Source: Clarkia xantiana subsp. parviflora
Taxonomy: Eukaryota; Streptophyta; Magnoliopsida; Myrtales; Onagraceae
Direction: 5' to 3'
Length of the DNA stretch: 64,000 nucleotides
NCBI GenBank assembly: GCA_036873135.1
Contig: JAPTYO010000024.1
Location: 2,170,001-2,234,000, forward strand
Position 1 is the first letter of the stretch, and each line of letters opens with the position of its first letter. Both the position numbers and the translations under genes were made by a program. This document shows positions 9,977-22,576 of the stretch, piece after piece. A model generated the notes under the pieces. The model was given only the letters and a program-made list of their open reading frames with translations. It did not search any database and was not told the origin of the DNA.

Positions 9977-10383
9977 TGTTGGATATAAGCCTAAGCTATT
10001 GTAAATTGGACTCTATAATTGAGCCAAATTCGATTATAATTCGAAATTTGAATAGACGGACACCAGAGGCCCAAAATACTTAGGCCCAAAAAACACCCCG
10101 AGTGGCGAATCCACTCAGGAAGACAACGAGTGGTAAAAACCACTCGGAGGTTCCCGAGCAGCACTTCTGCTCGGGTAACCTGAGTACCACCCCCCCCCCC
10201 CCCCCCTTTTCATCCGGATTTCTAATTGAGCCAAGCTATTGTAAATTGGACTCTATAATTGAGCCAAATTCGATTATAATTCGAAATTTGGATAGACGGA
10301 CACCAGAGGCCCAAAAAACACCCCGAGTGGCGAATCCACTCAGGAAGACACCGAGTGGTAAAAACCACTCGGAGGTTCCCGAC
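9977..10383 (+). repeat. Partial LTR of element F with an internal duplication
   Basis: It starts TGTTGGATATAAGCC right after the PPT. A block beginning TAAGCTATTGTAAATTGG (about 9990-10157) is repeated at about 10227-10382, with near identity apart from a short deletion; a C run (10188-10206) lies between them. No clean CA end was found, so the right limit is a guess. Confidence 0.55.
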
Positions 10384-10600
10384 CCATGACTAGGTCGGAT
10401 CATGGTTAGTGCGTCCTGGTCCGGTGCCCCTAGCCATGGGTTGGACCATGACTATGTTAATTTAGTCCTAGGGTACGATTGATAATGTTTAAGAGCTAAA
10501 TTGCAAAAATAAAAAGTTAGGACAGTAAATTTAAGAATTAAACTGAACAAAATAAAAAAAAAAATTAAGCTAGGCATGTGCAAGTCACGTGACAATATAC
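10384..10600. mobile_element. Fragment related to the long-TIR element at 22934-23625
   Basis: It shares the gene-poor segment with GACTAGGTCGG-like motifs, AAACTGAACAAAATAAAA and the CACGTGAC block found in the complete copy near 23380-23520. The right end leads into the 3' flank of CCR4 copy 1. Confidence 0.45.
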
Positions 10601-10720
10601 GCAACCCTTTCCCCAATATACACTAGCAATCAAATTCTGCGTTGTTTCCTGAAGAGAATACAATGGAATATCTTTACTTTCAATTTTAATACAACAGCCA
10701 GCAATGTTAAGAATTACACC

Positions 10721-10747
10721 ATATATATATATATATATATATATATA
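10721..10747. repeat. (AT)n microsatellite
   Basis: About 13 AT units in the 3' flank of CCR4 copy 1. A second run lies at about 11103-11123. Confidence 0.9.
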
Positions 10748-11319
10748 GTATTAAGTAACCAAAAGGAAGATGCCATTGAACACAGGAACTAAATGAAGGT
10801 CAGTACTGACTTTACTTTTCAAACGAATACCATAATACATTGTTACAACAGCTGCAATTCCTAAACAATTATATCTATTCTTATTTAGGTTAAAAAACAA
10901 AACAAAACCAGCAGCCCGGCATCATAACACACACTATCATCACTTTTTTTCTATGATGTAAGGGATTTCGTCATCATAATACTTACTACGTAGGTAAATC
11001 ATTGTTACATTTCTTCGTCATCATAGTACTCCTCTTTACTCGAGTGTATCAGCAGCTCCCAACACCTACAATCAATAATATTCATTACCATTTTTATAAA
11101 CTATATATATATATATATATATATTCTCAGACTCCACATTATTATATTTCTTTTTTGATATATTTACATTGCTTTCGCAAGTTCAGACCGGGAGCGTTAA
11201 GGTTAAAGTCCTCCCAAGGCAGCGTCTCCGGCGGGTTTCGACCTCGGGTCGCCCACGGGGAACACAACTCGCTTTTCCACATTCTTATATGGTACCACTT
11301 ATTATACCTTGAATGAATG

Positions 11320-14300
11320 TCAGCGTCTCGGTCTTGGCTTGCACCGAAATTCAGCTAGTAGTGCGATGTGATCCGATGACCATTCTGGTGAAGGAAGAGC
11401 TGTGTCCTTTCTCAAGCTATCCTCATCCAACAGCTCTAATAATGACTCCACAGTTAATGTGTCCGCTATACCATAACCACAAACAACTCAGCCACCAAAC
11501 CAAACACAGAAAGAACCAATTTACAATATCATATAGCTGCCTACTACAAATGGCTAAGCCCCACCCACCTGTGTAGAATATGTAATCTGTGGTGCCAATA
11601 AAGTCCCTTGTACAATTAGTAAATAAGGGCTCATTCGTTTGAGGGTCCATTCTTTTCCTTTGATGTTCTAGACCGGGACCAACACCTCTCGCAAACGAAG
11701 AATAAGCACTTACCTGCAAATTTCCACTTTGTTAACAATCCCAGCTATTGGTTTTAAAATAACCATTCTACTGGAAGGAGACACCATTCAAATCAATCAT
11801 GCAACTATTATACCAGAGGTAATTGATGGACCAGTTTGCTAGGAGGACGAAAGATTCCAAGGGGATCCACCAATAAATCAGGGTGTGTTGCATCCACTTT
11901 TCCCATAGCAAGAAGTGAATGGGCAGCACTGCAGATAAACACCATACATACCAACATTGCATACCCGTAAAAATCAACCAAACAGGTCCATATAGCAAAG
12001 ACGACAGAAAAGGTAACTAAGCCCATGAATTCAGTCTTAGTATACCAACCTTACTGGAGTAGAATTGAAGTCCCCACAGACCAACATAGGGATGTCTGCA
12101 CTAGCAGCTATCTTTTCCAATCCTTTCAAAAGAGTGTGCACCTGGCAAAATACCCAACTTAAGTTCAACAGTAGGAAATATTGCACCGAAACTTCAATAA
12201 ATATGACCACATCCTTCTAAAGAGTAACATGAAGAAGAAGAAGAAGACGGACCTGCCAAAGCTCCACATCCTTTAGGTCTTGATGGACATTGACACGTGT
12301 ATTTGCCTACAAATAAACCATAAGAACAAGTCAATAAACTTCCCATGAACAAAGGCTTGATAAAACTTTTTAAACAGTAACTCATTGCAAGACCCAGTTG
12401 TACAAGTTCTTCACAAAACTAGCTTTTTAGGGTTTCCCAACCATCATATCTTAAGACAGTGATGTCCTTCACAATAAGCAAGTATGTTGTTTGAGGATTA
12501 TCCACACAAAATAGTGAAATCACTTGCATTTTTCTATACCTACATTAATTTATACCGCAAAAAAAAAAAAACATTCCCTATCTTTAGGGCTAAGCTATCG
12601 TTTAAGTAAAACATTAAGATCTAACTCAACATGAGCTGTAAAAGATCTCATATCCAAAATATCGAGCTTAGGACTTCAAATTTTCAGTTACATGTCTAAT
12701 TTAAAATTCATTCTTAATCCCCATCTTATAAATGCTACTGTCGCTTTTTATACATTATCTTGTCTGTGAATCAACAGTCATGAAGTGGGATAAAACAGTT
12801 AGGAGACTCACCCCTCTCCCAGTCTATAAGAATATAAGAGAGAGTCAACATAGGAGGAATTGTCGGAAAGAAAAAAAAAAAAAAAAAACAGACGTAATCT
12901 AGAAAGAACACATATTGGGTAACTATAATTGCAATAAGCCGCCCATTGGACCACGCAGGCAGCACGTTTTAGGTTTAACAAACATAAGCTAACCATGGAT
13001 TTTAGAAGGTTCAATCCATAACATTCAGCTAAATCAATAGACAGAGATGCATCCAAGGCACTCATCGTCACAGCCCTCAACGGCCAACGCCTTAATGAAG
13101 CACCTCGCAAAACTCACCAAGATCCTCCATTAAGTTGAAAATTTAGCAACTCTGATTCAGCAAAAGTTAAGATAACTAATAGGACGCAAATGAAGAAGCA
13201 GAGACATCTCACCACACAAAGAAGCTGCCTCTTCCCAGGTTCAGCACCCTGGTTAACAAATTTTGCTTCAAGAACAGCTATCAGAGCAACGTTATCCTAC
13301 AAATTGTTCCGCAGATACATAAACTTAATTAACACATAGCCATAAAGTGCAAAGCTACCAAAGCAGAGCAACTGGCTTCATATATAATTTGAAATTAAAG
13401 AAAAATCAGTAACTCACCTTAATCAGTCTACTTAAAGCAGTCTTCTTCTGAGCACTTGGCAACAAAGCATCAGTTAAAGATCGTGCAGCCTTGTTAAACT
13501 CAACCTGCATATGAACACAATAAAACAACAGAATTTAACAGTTACCTAAGCAAAAGGAAATTAAAAGCAAAAAAAATCATAAAAAGTACATGCTAACCTC
13601 ATATTTTTTAACATGAGTGAATCTATCTCGCCGAAAAAATGTGGCAACACCGTCAATTGTGCTGATGTTCCCACTATAGACCTGCATAATATAAGAGCAC
13701 AGTCAGAAAGGTTCACAAAACCTCTATGATTAGAAGATATATGGTAAAACTGTAAAAGAATGTTACAACCACCTCGTTTGTTTTTCTCTTATATAGAGCT
13801 AGATACCCATGTTTCTCCAATTCAGGGGCAAAGAATTCCTCAAAATGATCACTTTGCACCTGCAATAAAGTTGGTTTTCAGTATACCTGTTCTACTCATA
13901 GCTATTCATCTTTGCTGACAACATCTGCAACATCCATTCTATAACTGCCTACTGCTCAAGTTCCCCATTGGAATGAGAATAATTTGCCTACCTCTTGAAG
14001 ACACACAATGTCAGCCCCGTAGCCTACTATCTCCCTAAGCAAATTCTGCCGGCGATATACCCAAGAAAGTGCCCATGAAGGGCAATAGCTGTATGTTTCA
14101 CTTGTAGCAAAAACGTCAGATAAAATGTTATATGACAGCACTGAGAATGTTCCTGAGGATGACATTCGTCCATCAGCATCTAGATGTCCCATCACATCAA
14201 CCCCACTTACTGGGATCAATTGCCGAGGACTAGGTGTTGGAGCTGGAATTACACGAGATGTCAAAATAGTGCTGGGATGTCCAACAAGAGTCTTTGTTCC

Positions 14301-15310
14301 AGCATCTACCACAGTACACTCAAATTTAAGAGTGCATCCTATATCTTCAGCTGTTGGTGTATAAGTTTTAGACCTTGCAACTTCGTATAATGATTCTGCA
14401 CTGGTCCTCTGATTAGAGGCTGCAGGATATGGAAGCGTAGAGCCATTTGCAAGACTGGTGCTTGATCCGGAGCTAGAGAGACTCACATTATAAATACCTG
14501 ATCCAGAGCTATTGAGCCGTCCCAACAGCTCTTCTTCCTCATTTCCATTTTCATTTAAAGCAATTGCAGCACGTTCATGCAGAACACGATGATGCTGCCA
14601 TGCATCTGAGAAGCACTTAGAAGAACAATGGTAGCTTTTGGCAACAGGTATTTTGGCCTTCAAACAACCCAAGCACTGTAATGTTGCCTGTTCAGAGGGG
14701 TGCACACTACAGATTGCAACTTTTTTTTCATCTTGGACTCTGTACCTATTAAAAACATCAGAAAGAAAACTTCACTAACTCATAACAGTAGATCTGTAGC
14801 AGCACTATTATGGAGCTTTTCTTTGGTGGCACCAAGCCACCCTATAATTTTTCGCTATTACACCAAGAATGACAAAATGGATTCTTTCCAGGAGCAAATA
14901 TTTGGTATATTGGCTTCTAAGTTCCTAAATTTCACGAACAGCAAGAGGAGGACATTTTGAACTAATCCATAGCCAATCATACGTTTCCCTTCACAAAACA
15001 AAGAAGAAGATTCTACTTCAATGCTCTAGAGGAAGAGTTAAAAACTAATCTGAAACCTCACCGGAACAACATTGCAACATAAGAAATGATAAACCAAGTT
15101 TAACAATATACCTAACTCCAACTTAGCGATAATAGTGGTAAAAGTTACTCACCACTTGTATCTCAAGAAGTAGCCGTCGAGCGGAGCGGACTCGGGTACA
15201 TCCTCAGTAACTATGGTCTTATCAGGTCGGCGCAGGAGAAGATACGGCGTGAGCTCGCAGCCAACAATTGGTATGTCGGACGGCAAATGCACCCGCACCA
15301 CGCTCAGCAT
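11320..15310 (-). CDS. CCR4: CCR4-type poly(A) deadenylase, copy 1 (intact, 11 exons)
   Basis: Catalytic subunit of the CCR4-NOT complex. It shortens mRNA poly(A) tails in the cytoplasm using a Mg-dependent EEP nuclease fold. CDS exons on the - strand: 15310-15153, 14745-13992, 13859-13773, 13681-13598, 13504-13418, 13296-13213, 12306-12253, 12141-12050, 11928-11814, 11713-11569 and 11465-11320. All junctions are GT-AG and in phase, giving 602 codons (601 residues), close to the length of the Arabidopsis proteins. The start is MLSVVRVHLPSDIP. A Cys/His zinc-finger-like segment (CLGCLKAKIP ... CFSDAWQHH) follows, then the nuclease domain: Asn259 (SYNILSD), Glu304 (LQE), Asp460 and Asn462 (GDFN), Asp585 and His586 (SSDH). 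There is no leucine-rich repeat, as usual for plant CCR4. Coding 5' flank similarity to copy 2 runs to about 15650. Confidence 0.95.
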
Positions 15311-15660
15311 AGTTTAGTCTTCACAGTCTACACTATCTACGGAATTGAATTCCACGGTACCAGCCAGCTCTTCCACGCAGATGGGCGGATCCTTCATTTA
15401 GATATAACTCGCCAGCCTTGACGAACCAACCAAACCCAAAATTTCTGAATCGGAGGGCGAGCACGCCAAAAATCCCTCCCGAGCAAGTGGATGGACAAAA
15501 ATTGCCAGCGAAAATCACAGGGCACGGCTGAAGGAATCGAAGCTGTAGAATAAATGGAGAAGATCAACGAGGACGAAAAGGATCAAAACCTGAAGAGAAA
15601 TGTGAGGTAGATGGATTAGGGTTTTACAGAGAGGAACAAAGTGACGAAGTATAATCTTGA

Positions 15661-15925
15661 CCTGCGGGGACCTAACTTGTATTTAATCATATTATTTTTA
15701 ACAAATTTTCATATGTTTTCATTTTTATTTGTTAAACTTATTTTTACCTCATATTTTAGTGCATTTTCTAAATAAGTTTGTTATGATTCAATGGTAACTT
15801 TCTACAATCACATGTAAATAAAACAGAAATTGTGAATGAGTGATAGGAAAAAAAAATTTATAATAATAAACATATAAATTTAAATTGTAATCTATTTTTA
15901 TATTCAATGTATATATATATATATA
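15661..15925. other. AT-rich intergenic flank
   Basis: It follows the point where the two CCR4 copies stop matching. No gene is seen. It ends in an AT microsatellite (about 15909-15926). Confidence 0.6.
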
Positions 15926-16637
15926 TAGGGGTGAGCAAATATCCCAAGAGGCTCAAAATCCCGCCCGTCCCGCCCTAGCCCGTCCCAAAAAGTCCGTCCC
16001 AAAAATGTACCCAAGCCCTAATGGGCGGGACTTTTCTTCTCAACTAGGGCTAGGGCTAAGGCTAGGGCTTTTTTACGAAGTCCCAAAAGACCCGTCCCGT
16101 CCCTTTTTGCTAACTAATCAGCTATAAAGTATAGTTAGTTAAGTTAACTTTAGTGATGGCTCGGGTTGAAATTCCATTTGAATTTATAACTTGTTTTGGA
16201 TTGCATTTATAACTTGTTATGTCAGAATTGTTGGTGACTTTATGTTAGAGTCTTGGTAAAACTTAGTTTTGGAGTCTTTGGTGAACTATTTTGGAGAACT
16301 AAGTTATGTGTTCAACTTGGTGTTCTTACAAGTGACAAAATGTTTGAGTGATTTTGGTGTTTTATGGTGAACTTTGTGGTATGTGGTGAACTTTGTTGTT
16401 GTTCTGTGTTTAGTTATGGTTTAAGTAAATTGAGTATGATTTTTTTTTTTTTTAACTTGGATGGGAATTTGGGTTTGTCCCATTTGTCCCTAATCCCTGT
16501 AGGCCCGTGGCGGGAGGGCCTTTTCCTACTAGCTAGGGCTCGGGATAGGGCTCGGGACAGCCATTAAGTGGCCATAATTTTAGGGCTTGGGCCATTTTTT
16601 AGAAAAAGCCCGCCCATCCGTCCCATGCTCAGCCCTA
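15926..16637. mobile_element. hAT-like non-autonomous element, second copy
   Basis: The ends are TAGGGGTGAGC and, reverse complement, TAGGGCTGAGC, the same pair as at 7458-7996 but swapped. The subterminal parts hold CCCGTCCCG/GGGCTAGGGC motifs, and the middle is AT-rich with no transposase. Both sides are TATATATA, compatible with an 8-bp target duplication, though the microsatellite makes this ambiguous. Confidence 0.65.
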
Positions 16638-16653
16638 TATATATATATATATA

Positions 16654-16803
16654 TTAGTATTGATTCAGTTCATAAACAAAACTGCTTTAATATAATTACG
16701 CTCTATAGTTTATATATATATATATATATTAGTATTGATTCAGTTCATAAATAAAACTGCTTTAATATAATTACGCTCTATAGTTTATATATATATATTA
16801 TTT
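16654..16803. repeat. Two-copy tandem repeat, 75-bp unit
   Basis: A unit starting TTAGTATTGATTCAGTTC and ending in (TA)n occurs twice, with one visible base difference. AT-rich sequence without a gene follows to 16881. Confidence 0.85.
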
Positions 16804-16881
16804 TATTTTATTTTTTATTTTTATTTACCACTAAAAATTCATTTATTCGATCGAACGCATAAGTTTAAGGAAGGATAAATT

Positions 16882-17207
16882 TGTGAAAACCAAGAGCCTC
16901 GAAGATGAAGATGAAGAATCGCAGAGGAAGAAGACGAAGGGGTTCACAAACCCTAGCAGAGAAAGTGGTAGATGTAATAAGGGATCATTTGTATTATTGA
17001 ACAGTGATTACATCACCCCTATTTATACTAAACCCTAACAAAATAAATAAAGATTGCACCGCAACCTTTTTAGTTTAGACAAGTTAGTCCTCAAACAAAG
17101 TCTGGATTGCATCATTGGACCGAACTTTAAAGTAAATGGGCCAAACTAACAATTGGGCCAGATTGAATATTAACATACATTCAACCAAACTGGACTGGGC
17201 CTCAACA
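16882..17207 (-). repeat. 3' LTR of the copia element
   Basis: TGTGAAAACC ... CCTCAACA in + strand text; 326 bp. It appears identical to 21891-22216. Confidence 0.95.
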
Positions 17208-17220
17208 CTCCCCCTCAATC
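17208..17220 (-). other. PPT of the copia element
   Basis: GATTGAGGGGGAG on the - strand ends directly at the LTR start (TGTTGAGG). The polyprotein stop codon TGA (17215-17217) lies inside it. Confidence 0.9.
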
Positions 17221-20200
17221 TGGACTTTGCTGAAAAACATCAATCATCCCAAGCTTTCCAAGCAATCGCTTATGTTGGATCTTTGGAAGGGCTTTAGTGA
17301 ATATATCTGCAAGCTGATTAGAAGTCCTTAAATGTCGTAATTTGATAAGTCCTGCAGAAACTTGTTCACCCACAAAATGACAATCAATTTCAATATGCTT
17401 AGTACGTTCATGAAAAACAGGATTATTCGCAATTTGAATCGCAGCTTTGTTATCACAATGTAAAACAACAGATTTATCAATTTCAAAGCTTAATTCAGAA
17501 AGCAAACCCTTTAACCAAATTAATTCAGCAACTGTATCCCTCATACTACGATACTCAGCCTCCGCAGAAGAACAAGACACTGTAGGCTGTTTCTTAACTT
17601 TCCAGGATATCAAAGAATTTCCAAACATTATGCAGTAACCAGTGACAGATCTTCGAGATTCAACACACCTAGCATAATCTGAATCACAATATGCATTAAT
17701 GTCAAAATTCTTGTCAGAGGATAAAAGAATTCCTAAACCCGGCTGTTGTTTTAAGTACTTTAAAATTCGAAGAACAGCATCATAGTGGGATTTTTTCGGA
17801 TTCTGCATATACTGACTCAAATATTGAACTGAATAAGCAATGTCAGGGCGAGTAATGCCTAAATAAAGCAATCTGCCAATCAATCGTCTATACAAACTTG
17901 GATCAGAAAGTAACACATCGTCTTTATTCAGTTTTAAACTCTCATCATATCCAATAGAAGTAAACATTGCATTTTGCTCCATTGGAGTATTACAAGATTT
18001 ACTACCCAGCAAACCAACATCTGAAAGCATCTCTAAAACATACTTTCTTTGGCAGAGCACAAGACCTTTGTCTGATCTTGCTACCTCTATGCCAAGAAAA
18101 TACTTTAAGTCACCCAAATCTTTCATTTTAAAATTGGTTTGTAAAGTATGCTTTAACTCAGAAATTAATACAGAACTATTCCCAGTAATGAGCAAATCAT
18201 CAACATATACCAAAAGAATAACAATATCGTTACCTTTCCTTTTTGTAAAAAGGGAATAGTCTAAATGACTTTGACTGTATCCATTTCTAAGAAGAGCATC
18301 AGTTAACTTGATGTTCCACTGTCGTGAAGCCTGTTTCAGACCATACAAGGATTTGTGTATCATAATCACGAGTCCAAACAGGCGGCTTAATATGTCTAAC
18401 ATGTCTAATTGAAGGTTCAGAGACATGATGTGTAGTATCAATCGAATCACTCTTATCATCAGAAAAGTCATCATCATTACCTTCAGAATCAAAATCAGAG
18501 TCACCTGAAGAGTCAGTATTATCATTACCCGACTCAGGAGTATTATCAGCCGGGACTTGTTTGTGACTGGAATTATCAATATTTGGCTGATCACTAACAC
18601 CTAACATCTCCTCATTAGCACCACTATCTGCACAATCAACAGGGGAAACATTAGGCATGAACACAGGAGGGTTCAAATTATTTGAGGATTTGAAAGGGAA
18701 ATGATCCTCGAGAAATTTGACATCCCTTGAAACGAAGAATGATTTGGTGGTGAGGTTGTATAATCTGTAACCTTTCTGCGTCAGAGAGTAACCCATCATA
18801 ACACATGCAATTGATCGACTTGCAAACTTGTCAGATAGATGTAAAACTTTGGCATAACAAAGACAACCAAAAACTCTAATATGATCAATTGAAGGAGTTT
18901 TGTTGTAAAGCTTCTCAAAAGGAGAAAGACCCTTTAAAACATCAGTAGGCATTAAATTGATCAAATAACACGCTGTTAAAACACACTCTCCCCAAAACTT
19001 GTCAGGAACAAAACTCTGCAACTTTAAAGACCTAGCAACCTCTAAGAGATGCCTATGTTTTCGCTCAACAATTCCATTTTGCTGGGGTGTGTAAGCACAA
19101 GACGTTTCATGAATAATGCCTCTATGAGAAAATAAAGTGGAACAATGATCATTAAGAAACTCACCACCATTGTCAGATCTAATTCTTTTAACCTTTTCAG
19201 AAAATTGAGTTTCCACCATGATAAAGAAATGTTTAAGGATTTCAATAACATCTGATTTCAAAGTGATCAAATAAATCCAAGTAACCCTAGTAAAGTCATC
19301 AACAATTGTCAAGAAATACCTTTTATTATCATGAGTGGGCTTATGATAGGGCCCCCATACATCAACATGGATCAACTCAAAAGAACAACTAGTAACAGAG
19401 CTGCTATTTGGAAAAGAAAGTCTAGATTGTTTTGCCATAGGACAAATGCCACAATCAATAATGGCTTTATTTTGCAAATTCAAAGACTGAAGAACACTAA
19501 TCTTGTTCATGTTTTTAAAAGAAATATGGCCTAAACGCTTATGCCATAGAATGGTTTGAGGGGTGCTAAAAGAAGACTGGAAAGCTACAGGGGCTAAAGG
19601 TTGACGTTTGAAAATGTATAGCCCTGCAGCTTCATGTCCACTCCCCAACACCACTCCATTGCAGAGATCCTGCAAAATCACATTGTTAGAAGAGAAAATG
19701 ACTGAACAAGATAAGTCTTTGGTTAATTTTGCAACAGATAAAAGATTAATCCTAAAATCAGGCAAATAAAGGACATCATTCAGCAATAATCCTTTTCCAA
19801 GTACAATATTTCCAATACCAGCAACTCTAGACCTAACACCATTCGGTAATTGAACATGAGAGTGAATAGGTTTAAAGTTATTCATCCAATCCGATTTAAA
19901 ACACATGTGATGAGTGGCACCAGTATCAATGATCCATTCAGATTGATCAATTGAGATGTTATTAGAAAAGAATCTACCCGTGGTAGTGGAAGCACTGTTG
20001 GCACGACCCTCAGCCTCAGAGTTGTGTTGGGATCTTGCCATGCTACGAGCAAAATGTTCAAGTTGTTCACTTGTAATCATCATAGGCTGACTTTTAGGAA
20101 GCTCAAGTGGGGTAGACAGTCCACTGTCACCACTGTCACTACAAACCAAACCAGAATTAGCATCAATCGCAGCATTAACCTGAGGTGTTCTGCTTTGTCC

Positions 20201-21133
20201 CTGATTGTTACGAAATTTCCAACCAGGGGGATAGCCTTTTCTTTTGAAACAGTGCTCATAGTCATGACCTCGACCCTTGCAAAAATCACAGACCATATTC
20301 AGGTTCCTTTTCTGGCCCCTGGATTTGTTAGAAGAAGCATCAGCTGAAAAGGAGGGTTTAAGCTCATAGGCATTATTAGAAACAGCACCAGCAGAAAGAT
20401 TTCTTTGATTTTCTTCCTGAGTCAAAACAGCATATGCCTGGGAAACAGATGGTAAAACTTCACGCATGACTAAATTGGTGCGAACGTTTGAATAGGAATC
20501 ATTAAGTCCATTCAGGAATTGGAACAGTTTCAAATTGTTTGCATGAGAGACATGCTTTTGAAATTCGGGGCAGCCACAGTTAGGGAGGTTGCATATAGCA
20601 TCAAACTCCTCCCACATTGATCTGAGACGAGCAAAATATGTAGAAACTGAGTCCACTCCTTGCTGAGCAAGGCATATGTCTCTATGCAATTGAAAAATCC
20701 TTGAACCATTGATTTTGTGAAGTCTCTCCTTTAAATCGTTCCAAACAGAAAATGCACTTTCAGTGTATATATTCCCAGACATTAGTTCACGAGAAACTGA
20801 ATTCATGATCCATGCAAGGACAAGAGCATTGCAACGATCCCATAGATGATGTAAACTTGGATCGAAGCTTTCTTTCTTGCATGCACCAGTGACAAAGCCA
20901 AGTTTATTCTTGGAAATTAAACAGATGCGCATAGCTTTGCTCCAAAAACCGTAATCCTCAGAAGAAGTAAGTTTCTCAGAAACCAGTGAAAAACCAGCAG
21001 AGTCAGAGGGATGAAGATACAAAGGATGATTGTGATCTATCTTCGGTGTCGCTTCGACAACAAGATTTGTTGGAGCAACAACGGAATCGTCATTAGATTC
21101 ATCCTTTGGAACTTGGCTTGATTCAGAATCCAT
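17215..21133 (-). pseudogene. Copia gag-pol polyprotein with internal RT deletion
   Basis: The ATG is at 21133 (MDSESSQVPK). In order: gag (to about residue 280), CCHC zinc knuckle (CDFCKGRGHDYEHC), protease (WIIDTGATHH), pre-integrase region (HKRLGHIS) and integrase core with D, D and E in DVWGP, RSDNGGEF and NGIVERKH. After KPPVWTRDY (near 18365) the text jumps straight to HKSLYGLKQASRQW in another frame. The first part of RT, with its first catalytic Asp, is therefore missing and the frame is broken. The second part is open to 17215: RT motif YVDD, then RNase H (SSAEAEYRS, HCDNKAAI) and the C-terminus. From the family layout I infer a loss of roughly 150-200 codons. Confidence 0.92.
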
Positions 21134-21878
21134 TCAGAAAAAAGGCAAAAAGAATCTTGCAAAGAATGGCAGATCTACAAAAGGAGATTAATATCAAGTC
21201 CAAGTATAGCAAAAATTATGCAGTAAATCAATCATCATCGGAATACGGCATGCATGCAAGTAAAAAGTTCATCGTCATCGATCTTTAACAGTCTGAGAGT
21301 TTAAGATCTACGAACACAATCGACTTTGAGCGTCACAGATTGAATCTCGGCTTAAGTCGAAGCGAAAATAAAACCAGATGTGCTAAAAGCAACTAGATGT
21401 GAATGTAAACTCAGTCAGATCTTTAAATCGAAGCACTGAAATCAATAGATCTTGACATGCATGTAAAGAAAGTCGATCTTAGATGCGTTTTAGTGAAGAT
21501 GAAATCGACAAAGCACAGATCTATGAACAATCTTTAGCTAGTAAGTTTGTAGGAATCACGAACATCACAAGAAAAGATGTCGAGATCCCTAAATGTATAT
21601 AAAAGCAACAGATCTCGGATCCTTTAAAGGTAAACAAAGAATTTTTAGATCCGTAATTCTCAGGACTCAAACATCATAGATAGGATGCTGAGTTCAGAAA
21701 AAAAGCAGTAATCGATTCGTTTAAAGCGTTTGTTTATTTTGACAGAAGATAGAACAACTTCTGAAAACAAGAACAACGCGAAGAAGATGAATCGATTAAC
21801 AGTGTAAAGGAGAAAAACAAACACGATACCGCAGCGAGAAAAGCAACAAGGATCGTCGAAGGAATCAAAGCTTCGAAC

Positions 21879-21890
21879 GCTCTGATACCA
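21879..21890 (-). other. PBS of the copia element, initiator tRNA-Met type
   Basis: TGGTATCAGAGC follows directly after the 5' LTR on the - strand. This is the usual plant copia site complementary to initiator tRNA-Met. Confidence 0.95.
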
Positions 21891-22216
21891 TGTGAAAACC
21901 AAGAGCCTCGAAGATGAAGATGAAGAATCGCAGAGGAAGAAGACGAAGGGGTTCACAAACCCTAGCAGAGAAAGTGGTAGATGTAATAAGGGATCATTTG
22001 TATTATTGAACAGTGATTACATCACCCCTATTTATACTAAACCCTAACAAAATAAATAAAGATTGCACCGCAACCTTTTTAGTTTAGACAAGTTAGTCCT
22101 CAAACAAAGTCTGGATTGCATCATTGGACCGAACTTTAAAGTAAATGGGCCAAACTAACAATTGGGCCAGATTGAATATTAACATACATTCAACCAAACT
22201 GGACTGGGCCTCAACA
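21891..22216 (-). repeat. 5' LTR of the copia element
   Basis: 326 bp. A promoter TATAAATA lies at 22029-22036 on the - strand. The copy at 16882-17207 appears identical. Confidence 0.95.
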
Positions 22217-22576
22217 AAATTCTCGGTCCTTTACAATCAAAGATAATAGAAAGGGCGGGGGTGTGTGCACCCAATTATGAAAACACAGTATCTTCCTAAA
22301 CTAGATTGCAATCCAATTAGGTCGCGATCTTCCAACTCGATGTTGTTCCGCCTTATGAAGACTTTGTATTGCTTCTCTTGAATCTGTATTTATTATTTAA
22401 ATGATATTCTATACAAAATTTTAATATTTGTATTAAATTTTTGATATCTTTAACATATTTTCTTATTTGTTTATTTTGTTTCCATATCTTAGTGCAATTT
22501 TCCAAATAAATTTGTTATCATGCAATTACAATTTTCTATTATTAATGATAAATTCAGCTAAGAACCAAATTTGGTA
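22217..22576. other. Intergenic AT-rich stretch
   Basis: No gene or recognisable element. It is host flank beyond the copia target duplication. Confidence 0.5.

Larger units (their letters stand above)
7998..10383 (+). mobile_element. Element F: 3' remnant of a Tat-like element
   Basis: This holds an antisense ORF fragment (- strand), its leader and promoter region, a GC-rich block, a PPT (ACTCGGGGGAAAG, ending 9976) and the start of an LTR at 9977. The PPT context and LTR start (TGTTGGATATAAGCC) resemble those of element D (TGATGGATATACGCC). No gag or pol is left. Confidence 0.7.
16882..22216 (-). mobile_element. Ty1/copia retrotransposon, recent but RT-deleted
   Basis: Two 326-bp LTRs (16882-17207 and 21891-22216) look identical by eye. 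The 5-bp target duplication AAATT sits at 16877-16881 and 22217-22221. The PBS directly follows the 5' LTR (21879-21890) and the PPT directly precedes the 3' LTR (17208-17220). A leader without a gene fills 21134-21878. The polyprotein has lost the N-terminal part of RT, so the element cannot move on its own. It sits between the two CCR4 copies. Confidence 0.95.

Noticed and set aside
11180..11290. Possible tRNA-derived SINE (GGGTTTCGACCTCGGGTCGCC resembles a B box)
   Set aside because: No matching A box, no poly(A) or duplication found; kept only as an unexplained GC-rich block.
15690..15850. Similarity of AT-rich text with 22430-22560 as a border repeat of the gene duplication
   Set aside because: Matches are short AT-rich words; too weak by eye to call.
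22240..22260. Short G-rich run as PPT of a further element
   Set aside because: No LTR start follows and no coding text precedes it.
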